From contig OZ034977.1 of NCBI GenBank assembly GCA_964030785.1, forward strand, positions 28,106,152 to 28,170,151: DNA of 64,000 nucleotides, written 5' to 3'. This DNA is from Siderastrea siderea. Its lineage: Eukaryota; Cnidaria; Anthozoa; Scleractinia; Rhizangiidae. The stretch's first letter is position 1. Every line of letters begins with the position of its first letter. The notes beneath the pieces are model-generated. The model saw nothing but the letters and a program-made list of their open reading frames with translations, was not told the origin of the DNA and searched no databases. The translations under genes were made by a program, and so were the position numbers. Below, one piece after another: positions 46,230 to 56,373 of the stretch.

Positions 46230-48440
46230 TATCAAGACATGATACAAAAATATTTAACACAGTAAAATTGAAGACAACTGTTTCAGTGATAATATTTAAG
46301 TTAAGTGTCACATGTCACACATTTTCGGTTGTTCGCTACCAAAATCAAGCTAAATAGTTAACTGAATAAGAAAGGAAGACATTTTTTCGGCTTTATAAGC
46401 TTACTAAACAAAATAACACTGCAGTTGATGTTGCTCTGAGTTCAAGCAGCTCCAAATGTTCAAATAAAGAGATTGTAATGCAAAAGAGGTTGAATGTTTG
46501 ATTGATTGTTGTTTTGACACATTCCGTCCGCGGCCTCTGAACCTGTAACCACTACGTTTTGTGTTCGTTTCCACTCTCCATCTTCAATGCTGAAATTATA
46601 CTGTAGCTTTAATCCACATTGGACGGTGAATACAGTAAATTTTCAGGAAACGTCAAACCTGTACCACATTTTATAGCCAATGTTTGGAAGACATTTTCAA
46701 AAAATTATTCTCGGATGTTCACTTCGGAGTAGTTTCATCGATCCATTCAGCTTTGCAAAGAAACGCTGCAACACGGTTTTGGGGCCTTTTTCTTTCAGTC
46801 ATGTCATCAATTATTGTCCCTTTCCTTTCTCGTTTTTTCCTTTCTCGTTGTTTTTTCATTTTTATGGTAACTAGTGATTGAGTTTTCCATCAACTGCGCG
46901 TTTGTATCGCTTATAAGACCTTATAAGTTCAATTTTCAACGGAAGCGAAATGAATTGCAGCATCCTGCCAAAAAAATACTTTCAGTAAGTTCATAATCGT
47001 TCAGTTAAGTTTCACAAGGCTGGGTTTGGACCAAACCCAGCGTTGTGAAACTTAAACTTTATAATTTACGGACCACTTTTGCCAAGCATGTTGCCATCTT
47101 CAGCTCACAACTCCTGCGTAGACTGGAGCGAAGGGTTTCCAAATATGGTAGTTTGAAAAATGAATATGCACGAGCATAAAACGTGAGTTGCACGTTTCAA
47201 CTCCTTATGAGTTTCTGGTTCTACTGAATAACTTTTTGCCATACCGTCAGAGAAGTTAACGAACTTAGGGAGCTTTCCAAAAATGTAATAAAAAGGGTAG
47301 GTCACCGACTTAGTTTTTCAGATAAATGGCAAAAACTGAAATTTGGAGGTTCTTCTTGTGGACCTTTAGCGTTGTCATGATAAAGATTATGACGTCAAAA
47401 CCAGCCTTAAAGTATTGCCCGACAAAAGAGTTGTCAAGGTATTTATAGTTTACCCACATGGTTGGAAATATTTCTTTGTAATCTTTCTTAGTTTCAAAAG
47501 GATTATAACAATTAAAAAAAAAACCCTTTGTAGCCACCTTAAACGAAAGTCTAAAAAAGATATCCGCCATTTTGACCTCCCCGGATGTAGGCACCTCTGT
47601 AGCCACCCCTTCTGAAACCAGGCCTGGATTCGAAGCTCTTTCCAGTCTTTTTCGTCCCTCCCAAAGTCCAATATGGCGGACGTGAATGTTTTTACTATAT
47701 TTGGTCAAGGTTTGCCGCATGGTTTTCAAGTCAAACTGCTTCCATTGCTCCTCCAAAAGCAGAGTTTTTCTCATTCAAAAGTGCGACGTAGTCGCTTTTC
47801 GACTTTGCCATGGATTTTCAAATTCACCATACCGCCTTTGGTAGACAATCCCAGGGGTAGACTTGCACGAAGTTGCCCTCTCTTAGGATCCTGAAATACG
47901 TCACGAAGCGACGAAGTCGCGAGAGGGCGACTAATACCACTTGAAGGATCTTTAATCGCGTTTCCTGCCAAAAGCAAAAGCTATCAATTATCAAGGGGCG
48001 GTCCTTCTGTGAGCGCGTGACTTTACTAGCGGGTGTCAAGTTTCAGGACTACTTCTTTGTGATGGCTGAAGTAGCGCGGTCAACTCCGACCAAAGCTATC
48101 ACGCGAGTTGCCAGTGAATTTAATTGGAGATGGACGTTGTGACAGTCCTGGCCACAGTGCCAAATACTGTACCTACACTATGACGATTGATGAAGGAACT
48201 TTTTTTCTATAATAGTTTAGTACAGGTAACGAAGTGACATAATCTAATGCAATGGTGAAGGAAGGGTTTGAGCGCTGCCTGGCAGGGCTGCATGCCGAAG
48301 ATGTTAGTAAGAATTAGTTGAATTTCCACAGAACGCCACACCTCAATTTCCAGTGCCATAAATAAAGAACACAAAGAAATCAAACACCAGTTTGATGTGT
48401 GGCACTCATCTAATTAAGCACTAATGGGTTGTAAAACAGC
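46230..48440. other. No recognisable gene
   Basis: Contains the 47.0-kb hairpin and, at about 47860-47935, an inverted pair of CCCTCTC/GAGAGGG words. No coding motif is visible. Confidence 0.4.
47005..47055. repeat. 51-base hairpin with one mismatch
   Basis: Arms of 25 bases, TTAAGTTTCACAAGGCTGGG and onwards, are complementary to CCAAACCCAGCGTTGTGAAA and onwards around a single central A. Only one position mismatches. No target duplication or neighbouring gene explains it. Confidence 0.85.
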
Positions 48441-48465
48441 TTACCAAAAAAACGAAAGTCAAAGG

Positions 48466-49135
48466 CTTTGAAAACCTCTTTCCCTGGATACGGTCGTATC
48501 GAATCACCTCTGTTGGTGTTCTGCAACATGTGATGGCCATGCAGATGTCCTTTGGGAAAAGTGGAAGTCGATTCTTCACCAAGTCACAAACAAGCGCAAG
48601 TGGCGTGGCTACAATCACTGTCCCGAGTGCTGTCACCCAAGGCCGACACCTGCTGCGGCTCAAAAGAAGAAATGGTTGAAGCCTGACACGTTCCCCTGCC
48701 TACATTGCTCTTGAAGAATTGGTGTTCAACAAAAAGCTTCTGAAGGATATTGAGAAGCTTACAGAGTTCTGCCGTACAGGAGAGGTTGAGGTGCACCATT
48801 CGGAACAGCTGAAATACTGCCCCAAGCGAAAGCACTTTTCCCACAAAGGCATGCTAGTACGCACACAACTCACAGCCCTGGACCACAATGCTAACGCTGG
48901 ATGGAAGCACGCAGTGGTGCAATCTAGGATATGCAGTAGGGAAGCCAGTTACAAAGTCAGCTTTCCCAAGACTCAAAAACAGAACTCAAAAACGCAGAAA
49001 CGTTTAATGGCTGATGTTGTAACGGATTGCCACAGAGGAGGAGTGGATCATGAGCCAGAGGCAGTAAACCTCCCAAAGGCCTTGGAGACCAAGTCGGGCC
49101 AAGTCCACCCAGGTCACAAGCCAGTGAGCAAGTGA
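48466..49135 (+). pseudogene. Transposase-like multicopy protein, C-terminal part, frameshifted
   Basis: The first readable frame gives VSNHLCWCSATCDGHADVLW, then EKWKSILHQVTNKRKWRGYN and PAAAQKKKWLKPDT. After an unexpected ACGT near 48691 the similarity moves to another frame: SPAYIALEELVFNKKLLKDI, then FCRTGEVEVHHSEQLKYCPK, HFSHKGMLVRTQLTALDHNA and SYKVSFPKTQKQ. This follows a large, probably transposon-derived protein family known from cnidarians and fish whose formal name I cannot give with certainty. The frame shift, and another upstream of VSNHL, make this copy non-functional. It is followed by an exon-like block of the same family at 49.19 kb. Confidence 0.6.
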
Positions 49136-49193
49136 ACGGCCATTTACCGAGATCCATCACAACAACAACTCCTTTATTCTTCGCTTTTTAGAT

Positions 49194-49475
49194 GATGTCC
49201 CTCAAGCGAATGAGTGCAGACAGTGTCGCGTTGAGTTTCCCAGAAGGAAAAAGATCATCCCCTTCGATGTTATACTGTCACATGAAGAGAAGTGGTACTA
49301 TCCGGATAAACACCATCCAGGCCGCAAACTTCCGTCCACCAAACACACGACGAAGTACTACGGTGTCAAGGGCAGCTGCATCAAAAAGCGATTTCCGTAT
49401 TACGATTCGTCGTTGCTGGAGATACCTCCTGAGGCAAGGTCTTCGTCTTCAACAGTCCCACTTTGACCTCCTTCG
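49194..49475 (+). pseudogene. Next exon-like block of the transposase-like pseudogene
   Basis: After the acceptor-like CGCTTTTTAG the plus-strand frame reads DDVPQANECRQCRVEFPRRK and continues KIIPFDVILSHEEKWYYPDK, KHTTKYYGVKGSCIKKRFPY and YDSSLLEIPPEARS. The CxxC pair and the arrangement before FPRR and EKWYYP look like a C-terminal zinc-binding region. The frame is open for about 90 codons. A frame break separates it from the longest ATG-initiated frame in the same place, which is only a shadow. Confidence 0.6.
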
Positions 49476-49499
49476 ACGGGAAATCGACTATGACGAGTG

Positions 49500-50492
49500 A
49501 AGAGTGAAGATCTAAATGTTATTTATAAATAGAACGTGCGTATTGTTTGTATATCAAGAGCTTCTAGAAATTGTGAGGTACAACCCCTCAAGGCCTCAAG
49601 CCCGAGCAAGCGAGCAGTTTACTCTCGAAAACAGCAGCCTTGCAATTACGTCTCGAAGTATTTTCTTGTTTTTCTCTTGTCACTTTTAAATAGTATTCAA
49701 AATTTACCTATGGCAAGTTATGGTTTTGAAAAGAGACCCGACAGTAATTTGTTTTTATTATAAATTATACACTATAATGTGTTGGAAGAATTATAAAATA
49801 ATGTTCAATGTGCGTTTCTTTTTGTGCTCATGATAGTGGCATTGAGCACCGAACTCTGATTAAGATAGAAAGCTTTGTTCCATTATCATATCATTTTCAT
49901 TAGAAGGAACGGTAATAGCTCAGTGTAATCGAGGCAGGATGCTAGAAAATGTGCTGATTTGTTTAAGAGGCCAAGAAAATCCCGACCAAATGCAGTTTTG
50001 TTATTGTTGTTTGTTTGAACTGTCAAGCGAGAAATATTCTTGTCAAGTTGTTGGCAACATTTACCCATTTTATCTTGTTATCGTTAAATATGGTCTGAGT
50101 TATGTTATTTAGGAATTTTCAAATAAAGAAACCTTTCCTTTGCGAACCCACATTGATTTTTTTTTCAAATTCATTTATTTCAATTTGTTTTTATCGAATG
50201 CCGATTTCCGTTACCTGATTACCGTTGCGTGACATCTGGTCATCGATTTTATAATTATTATCTGTTATGATAGGTCAGTGAGTTTCAATCGCTTTCGGGT
50301 GTCCTTTGTATTTTGTACTTTGACTGATCCACTTCTGTTTAGGCCCGATTAATACATTTCATTTTCATATCGACTTTTGGATATCGAGGTAATTGGCAAC
50401 AAACAGTTTCTAAACAAAAGAAATAGAAACGACAAACAGGGGATTTATAAACATTGTTTACAGTATTTTTGACACGTTAGTGGTTTCTCTGC
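49500..50492. other. 5' flank of the P450 gene
   Basis: AT-rich and without a recognised gene. A TATA-like TTTATAAAC lies at about 50443-50451, some 270 bases before the P450 start codon and just upstream of the minisatellite. It is a promoter candidate only. Confidence 0.35.
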
Positions 50493-50648
50493 TTTCGAGG
50501 TCTGTGTTTTCGAGGTCTGCGTTTTCGAGGTCTGCATTTTCGAGGTCTGTGTTTTCGAGGTCTGGGTTTTCGAGGTCTGTGTTTTCGAGGTCTGTGTTTT
50601 CGAGGTCTGGGGTCTGGGGTCTTGGTTTTCGAGGTCTGTGTTTTCGAG
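50493..50648. repeat. 15-bp minisatellite next to the P450 start
   Basis: About ten units of the type TTTTCGAGGTCTGTG, with one degenerate unit (GGTCTGGGGTCTTGG). The unit length is a multiple of three, and the frame is open through it into the P450 coding sequence, encoding FSRSV/FSRSA repeats. There is no ATG upstream in that frame, so it is most likely 5' untranslated DNA. It ends 65 bases before the start codon. Confidence 0.92.
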
Positions 50649-50713
50649 ACACCCCCATCCAAGGAGACCTCTGCGTAGGTGGAAGGCAAGCGAATTCGTT
50701 GGTGAAAAACAAA

Positions 50714-51171
50714 ATGTATTCCTTACGCATTGCTCTTCACAGGAATCTTCTTAGGAGAGCAAAAAACCTCACACCTTTGGCTGCTTTTTGGAGATCGCAG
50801 AAAACAGAGGCCAGTTTGTCGGAAAAAGACGAAAATTTCGGCGACTCAGCAAAACTTAAAACGGACGATCATGGCTTTAGAACTTTCGAAGAAATCCCGG
50901 GACCAAAAGCTGGCTTAAAGTATTTGGTGGACTTTTATGCCAAAACCGAGGGCTTCAGAAAGGGATACAAACTGACCGATCTCATGTTCGCAGAACATGG
51001 CCCCATTTACAAGGAAAACATAATGTTGGGTTCCCCAACGGTGCACGTTATTGATCCAGATGATTTCGAGAAAGTGTTTCGTGCCGAGGGAAAATATCCC
51101 CAGAGACCGCCATTAGACATTTGGATTGAGCACCGTAAACGACGGGACTATTTCCCTGGTGCATTCCTTTC
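50714..51171 (+). CDS. Mitochondrial-type cytochrome P450, exon 1
   Basis: The start ATG at 50714 is chosen because it opens a mitochondrial-type presequence, MYSLRIALHRNLLRRAKNLT, rich in Arg and Leu and without acidic residues. About 60 residues further comes the proline-rich hinge FEEIPGPKAGLKYLVDF, then LMFAEHGPIYKENIMLGSPT and VHVIDPDDFEKVFRAEGKYP. These are the N-terminal beta-sheet and helix A/B region of clan-mito P450s. EHRKRRDYFPGAFLS follows. The exon ends in phase 2 before the donor GTAAGT. Such enzymes take electrons from adrenodoxin inside mitochondria. The substrate of this one is unknown. Confidence 0.92.
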
Positions 51172-51270
51172 GTAAGTAAATCATTTTATCAACAACACTG
51201 TTATGAGGTCGAAGGAAGAGTGTTGGGGAGGGATGTTGCTTGCTTTTAAAATGTTGTGTGTCACTTACGC

Positions 51271-51540
51271 ATCAGTCAATTCCAGGAGTGTCCATCCCCC
51301 CCCTCCCCCCCACCAATGATCAGTGTCTTGAATTTTATCTCTCCCTTTAATATTCCATCGCAAATACAGATATCTGGCAAGCGAACGGATTTCAAAACCA
51401 AACTCGACAAAAAAAAACATTCTGTACAAAAAAAGAAAGCGAAAAAATGCATCAAGTTCAAATTCATCAATGTTCACATGATCACTATTTCAAACGCATG
51501 ATCTGTCCACAGGTTAAAATCATGTTCCAAAAAAGATCAC
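51271..51540. repeat. Dispersed repeat, copy B, in P450 intron 1
   Basis: The start, ACGCATCAGTCAATTCCAGG, matches the terminal word of the 3.42-4.39 kb element and is followed by a C-rich run. From 51316 on the segment matches 11716-11930. This copy therefore links the two repeats into one larger family. Confidence 0.65.
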
Positions 51541-52029
51541 AGCGCCAACAAAATAATTCCGCGTGACACATGCATCACACTACAAACAAAAATAATCTGT
51601 CACAATCAAAGAGGAGTGGATTTGTGAACAAAAGTACAAAAATTATAGTAATCTGGATCAACTGTTCAGTTAAAGAATTTTTAAAAAGCAAAACAACATT
51701 TGAAAAACAACATTTACCATACTGTAGGGTTTACATTGACCGTACTCTAGCGTTTACCCAGGACTTGTAAAATCTATAAATCCGTAGTTCAGTTTACATT
51801 TGCATTTTAGAGCAAACTTTACAGACTTTAGGCCAGGGTCTGTTGCAAATCGAAAGAATCTCAATGCGAAATGGCTTTTCGTCACTTTAAAGAGCTCCAT
51901 GTCTTCTTTTGAGAGGTTGATTATTCTTCGGCTTGATTTCTTTCCATTTTGAGCTCCTAAACAGAAGTATCTAAATTCTGAGAGTAGAAAAATACATCTT
52001 GAAAATCTAGGACAGGTCGGCCTCTCCCC

Positions 52030-52079
52030 AACCTCTTCCCTAGGGTCTTCTCGGTTTTCAAAGAGCCTGGGGACGAGGT
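52030..52079. repeat. Short inverted-repeat element in P450 intron 1
   Basis: ACCTCTTCCCTAGG pairs with CCTGGGGACGAGGT around about 22 bases, with two mismatches. A related word, GGGGACGAGG, occurs near 45333, which suggests a small dispersed family. Confidence 0.5.
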
Positions 52080-52544
52080 AAATATATGTGCAAAAGAGAG
52101 TTTCTGATTGGTTTATGTATGCCTCCTTAACAACTGACAGGACTAGAGGGCAGAAAAATGCTTAGTAGGGGAGGAAGGAGATGAAGTGTCCTCCACGCGG
52201 AACATGAGTGGAGGACTGGTTTTGGCCGTGCGGCCTACTGAGTTCCAAAACAAGACATAAATAATTCCTCAATTCGATCCAATTTCGATCATTACAGACC
52301 ATCGACACCATCCACCACCCATTCACTGCATAAGCCAAATTCATGAGTTAAAAACGCCATCAGTTCTGCATGCACTGTATTCCTATGTTTATCCTAGGGT
52401 AGGGCATTGTAATTAGTCATTTGATTACCAAAATGAGTTTTTGACACTTGAGTTTCCTATGGTAAGTTTTTGAGAGTACTGAGTTTTTGAGACATTCAAA
52501 GCAAACATGTGTGTCTCAATCGATTGTTTTTTTTTATTTTGTAG

Positions 52545-52744
52545 AGAAGGGGAAGAATGGCGTAGAATTCGTCAAAGCATTGCTCCCAAAATCATGCGTC
52601 CCAAAGTAGTGGACGAAAACATTGAAAACTTTAATGCTGTAACCAGAGATGCTATTGCAAGGTTTGTTAAATTGAAGGAAGCTTGTGGTCCAGATGATCA
52701 CATTCCTGACTTAGAAGGGGAACTTAGTAGATGGTCAACAGAAA
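52545..52744 (+). CDS. Mitochondrial-type cytochrome P450, exon 2
   Basis: Acceptor TTTTGTAG with a long T tract; donor GTAAGT. It enters in phase 2, completing a serine codon, and leaves in phase 1. It encodes EGEEWRRIRQSIAPKIMRPK, the helix C block whose Trp-Arg pair contacts a heme propionate, then a helical stretch from FNAVTRDAIARFVKLKEACG to LEGELSRWSTES. Phases and motifs fit exon 1 and exon 3 exactly. Confidence 0.93.
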
Positions 52745-53050
52745 GTAAGTTTTAATTAAACTATTAAGATTTTTTTCTCAGTCTAAATAACCTGTTGATT
52801 GGTGGCTTGTTATTACAATGGGCATGTATATTGAGGAAGTTGTTATTTTAGATACTGATGATAATAATGGTTTGGTGTATGGGAAACATGGTCGTGGTGA
52901 CAATAAAAAATTGCCGCAAGAGTCATCACTTATTGTATCCTCTTGCTTCAATGTCTGATATTAAGTTAATTGCACCTCATGTAATATGTTCATTGGGCAG
53001 TACAGTATTCACAGTGCAATTAAGTTTGTTTGTTTATATTTTTAAATCAG

Positions 53051-53341
53051 GTATTGGGACTGTAGCGTTTGATACTCGTCTGGGATTGTATGAAGATTCT
53101 CCACCAAAGGAAGCTCTCCAATTCATTGAGGAGGTTCAAAACTTCACCAATCTTTCCCACAAACTGTTTTTCAACATACCAAGCAGAATTACTCGAAAAT
53201 ACATAGACACTCCAACATTCAAGAAGTTCCTCAAGTGTGCTGATGCCATGTTAGACATCGGGCAAGGCTTTGTTGACAAGAAGATGAGGGAACTTAAAGA
53301 AATGACTGCCAAGGGCATTGATCCCTCTGATGGTACACGAG
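53051..53341 (+). CDS. Mitochondrial-type cytochrome P450, exon 3
   Basis: Acceptor TTTAAATCAG, donor GTGCGT, phase 1 to phase 1. It encodes IGTVAFDTRLGLYEDSPP, a block well conserved in mitochondrial P450s, then EALQFIEEVQNFTNLSHKLF, PSRITRKYIDTPTFKKFLKC and DIGQGFVDKKMRELKEM. This covers helices E to H. The exon is intact. The intron that follows is about 2.1 kb and carries no recognised gene. Confidence 0.93.
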
Positions 53342-55461
53342 GTGCGTTTATAATAGTGCAGCTTCTGCATTGTATAATTGTTTAGATATAGCTTATGGGA
53401 AGGTGCACTTAAAGTGCCTATGAGGTAAAAATTAAGTTTAGCTTATTTGAAAGGTCCTTCAAAGTGAAGAAGGGTGGTGTTTTCTGTTTTGTAATATCTT
53501 CACTAATTCCAGAGATATTCAAGTTTTTGTATTGTGCAAATTAGAAATTGATGATGTGATAAGTGCTTACAGCAGGTAGACAAATCACAAAATGAACAAT
53601 ATCTCTGGAAAGAGTGGATTAAGGTAATTGATACTCGGCACCAGTGTTGTGCCTGAAGAAAGACACAAGATGAGATATAAATTGATGTTGCCGTGGCAAC
53701 AATATTGGCTCCAGTCTCTTTCAGTTTTGAACCAAATACAGCTGTATTACCACTTGTGACTCTATAATGAGAGAAAGAGGGACCTGTTCAAAACACACTC
53801 AATGCCCATATTGTGCTTAGTTTCCTCTTTAGCCATTAAATTAAGGAGTGGACAATGTCTGTAAAGCATAAAAGAGGGGAATGTCATTTTCACATGAAAG
53901 AGACCTGGAAGCTAACTTGTTGCCAAGGCAACATCAAAGTATGTTGTCTGTGTGTCTTTCTTAAGGTATGTTACTGGTGCTAAGTTTCAGTTACAATGCC
54001 TCAATATTTCCATCCAGATATTCTTAATTTTATGATTCGTCTCCATACTGTAACCACTTACAATGTGTGGTTCCAGATAATATCCATACCCACCCCTTGG
54101 ATGGTCATTGGAAATTTCAAGGTGATGGGGGTCTGAAAGGCCAAACTGGAATTTCCAGAGGGGTGGGGGATGGGAATTCAAAGTAAAAAACCATCCACGG
54201 GGAAGGTATGGAAATTTTCTGGAACCACACAATATATGACATCATCAATTTCAACCTTTTTACTTGAATATGTCTAGAACAAGAGAAGATATTACAAAAC
54301 AAGGAAACACCATTCTTCTTCATTTTGAAAGGCCTTTGAAGTAAGCTTAACTTAGTTTTTACTTCACAGGCACTTTGAGTATTGGCAACACTACCTCCGT
54401 GACAGGTGCTAAAATGGGAGGGAGAGAAGGAATTAGGAAGCACAGGGCATGTGTGTGGAAAACAAGGAAAGGAAATGGTCTGGGTTTCACGACAGGATCC
54501 AATGCCGAGGTCAAGGGTACCGTGACCAGGTTCCCATGTCATATGGCAATGTCTACTTTTTGCAACATGAAAATATACGCTGAGATGGCAATTATGTGCA
54601 TCTAACAACTTTATTATATTTACCGTCCAACATTGTTGCAGGACAAGTTGGGGGAAAATGTTTTTTTATTGTTATTTTTGGAATTACTGACAACATTATA
54701 AAACATCTACACGTCCCTTCATCATTATTTTCTTGTCATATATACACAACTTAATGTTACTCAACGTCTTCCAACCAAACGGCCAAAACTTTGGCTAGTT
54801 TCCCATCTATCTGTTTTCCCAATATCATGTCCCCACATCCCTGCCTCCCCAATATCACTTCTCCGTGTTCCTCGATATCATACCCCGCATCCCCGATCTC
54901 ATATCCCCGCATCCCCCATCTCATAACTCCATGTCCCTGATTTCCCTTCCCAGCATCCTTGATCACATCTCTCTTCCTGCAACCCCAATCTCACGTCCCC
55001 ACCGCAGATGTCACGCCCATGCATTTGCGATCTCAACTTCCCGTCTCCTCGATGTCATGCCCCCACATATCCCTGCATCCCCCATCCCCATCCCTCTTTT
55101 AGCTGCAACCTTTGAAACAACAACGACAACTGGGAGCTGAAGTGAAACCAGTATTTTTATTCAATCAAATTACTGGTCCGAGGTAAACACTTGGAACTTT
55201 TTAATGTGTAATTCGTCCATGGCTGAGAAAGGAATTGGACAAACTGCCACATACAGCAAAGGAAGACTAAAAAGCCCTCCTTGTTAAGGATTAAGAAAAC
55301 CTACCATTTTCGTGGACAATAATACTTTAAAGTGTTCTTTATATACCTGTATGTTTTGTTATAGTGGTCACATAGCATTTGATATAAAAGCCCTTTTAAC
55401 GCTCAAAAAGCTAATCTTAAGTATGACTCTTTTACTGTTGTTCTAAATTTAGTTGTTTCAG
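53342..55461. other. P450 intron 3; no gene recognised
   Basis: Contains a long C-rich, polypyrimidine-like stretch at about 54820-55100 with repeated CATCCC and ATCTCA words. Short frames crossing it are composition artefacts. Confidence 0.5.
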
Positions 55462-55549
55462 TGTTGACATATTTACTGACAAAGGAAGAGCTAACTCCTG
55501 AAGAAGTTACGGTCATGCCATTGATGTAGCAGCTGGTGGTGTTGACACA
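55462..55549 (+). pseudogene. Mitochondrial-type cytochrome P450, exon 4, with a one-base frame break
   Basis: After the acceptor TTGTTTCAG the exon reads VLTYLLTKEELTPEEV in the frame set by exon 3. At about 55506-55509 one base is missing and the frame then meets TAG at 55527. In the next frame the sequence continues as YGHAIDVAAGGVDT, the I-helix oxygen-binding motif, and ends in phase 0 at the donor GTAAGT, as exon 5 requires. Neither half is open in the other's frame. The 88-base length is one short of what the neighbouring phases need. The likely lesion is loss of a T in a short T run. It may be a real null mutation or a sequencing error. Confidence 0.85.
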
Positions 55550-56373
55550 GTAAGTGTAAAAGAATATAACTTTGTTGTCATACTTGCAGCTCCTGCAGAT
55601 GGCAACTACAAGAAGAAAACTGAACAAATTGTAAGAAAAATAGAGAAAATTGAAAGCAAATAACACTGCAAGATTGTATTGGTCAACAGCGTTTCATTTG
55701 AATGTTCACACTTAAGGATTTCATCCACAGATGCAAAGGCCAGGTCATTTTCGTTGGGTGCATCTTTGATTTAATTACCGCAAATGGTCACACTTCACAC
55801 TTCACAACCACTCGGTGAGTGGCTCACAGGTTTACTGTTACGGAGCAAAAAGCAATCTTGACAGAAAAACTGCCGTTTGCACTTTCCAATTCCACGCTAC
55901 AAACTGCACCTCGCAGACAATATCATACCCTATACGTATCCTACCAAACCAGACCTTACTACCCACCGATTAATTTTTCAGCACGCTCGACCCGTCACTG
56001 GCAGAAACACATCGCGCGGAACAAATTCGGACGGTGAGTGTCAGGCGATACCCGAGCATTTTGATATCTGTAGTCCCTCGCCCGATTTGTTTTCGACCAC
56101 AAAACAAACAAACAAGTCAAAGTTTGGGTCAAACTTTTTAATTGCTAATGGAAGAAAGAAATCGGTTTGCGGAAACCAGTGACGGTGGAATCACCTGCAA
56201 TCACGACATGATGGCTTAATCAATGGCTTTTTTCCTTCTTCTTTAGCATGACAAAAGTGCGTTGTGAAAAGTAATCGGAGGCTTATAAAACTAAACCCCT
56301 TCCTGGCTTGCTAGTATATCGAACGGCAATGCCCTTGGTTGTCCTCGAAGCTTCGCGCCGGCAGGGGGTTTAT

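Noticed and set aside
50480..50713. N-terminal extension of the P450 through the minisatellite
   Set aside because: The upstream frame has no ATG, and the ATG at 50714 begins a typical mitochondrial presequence.
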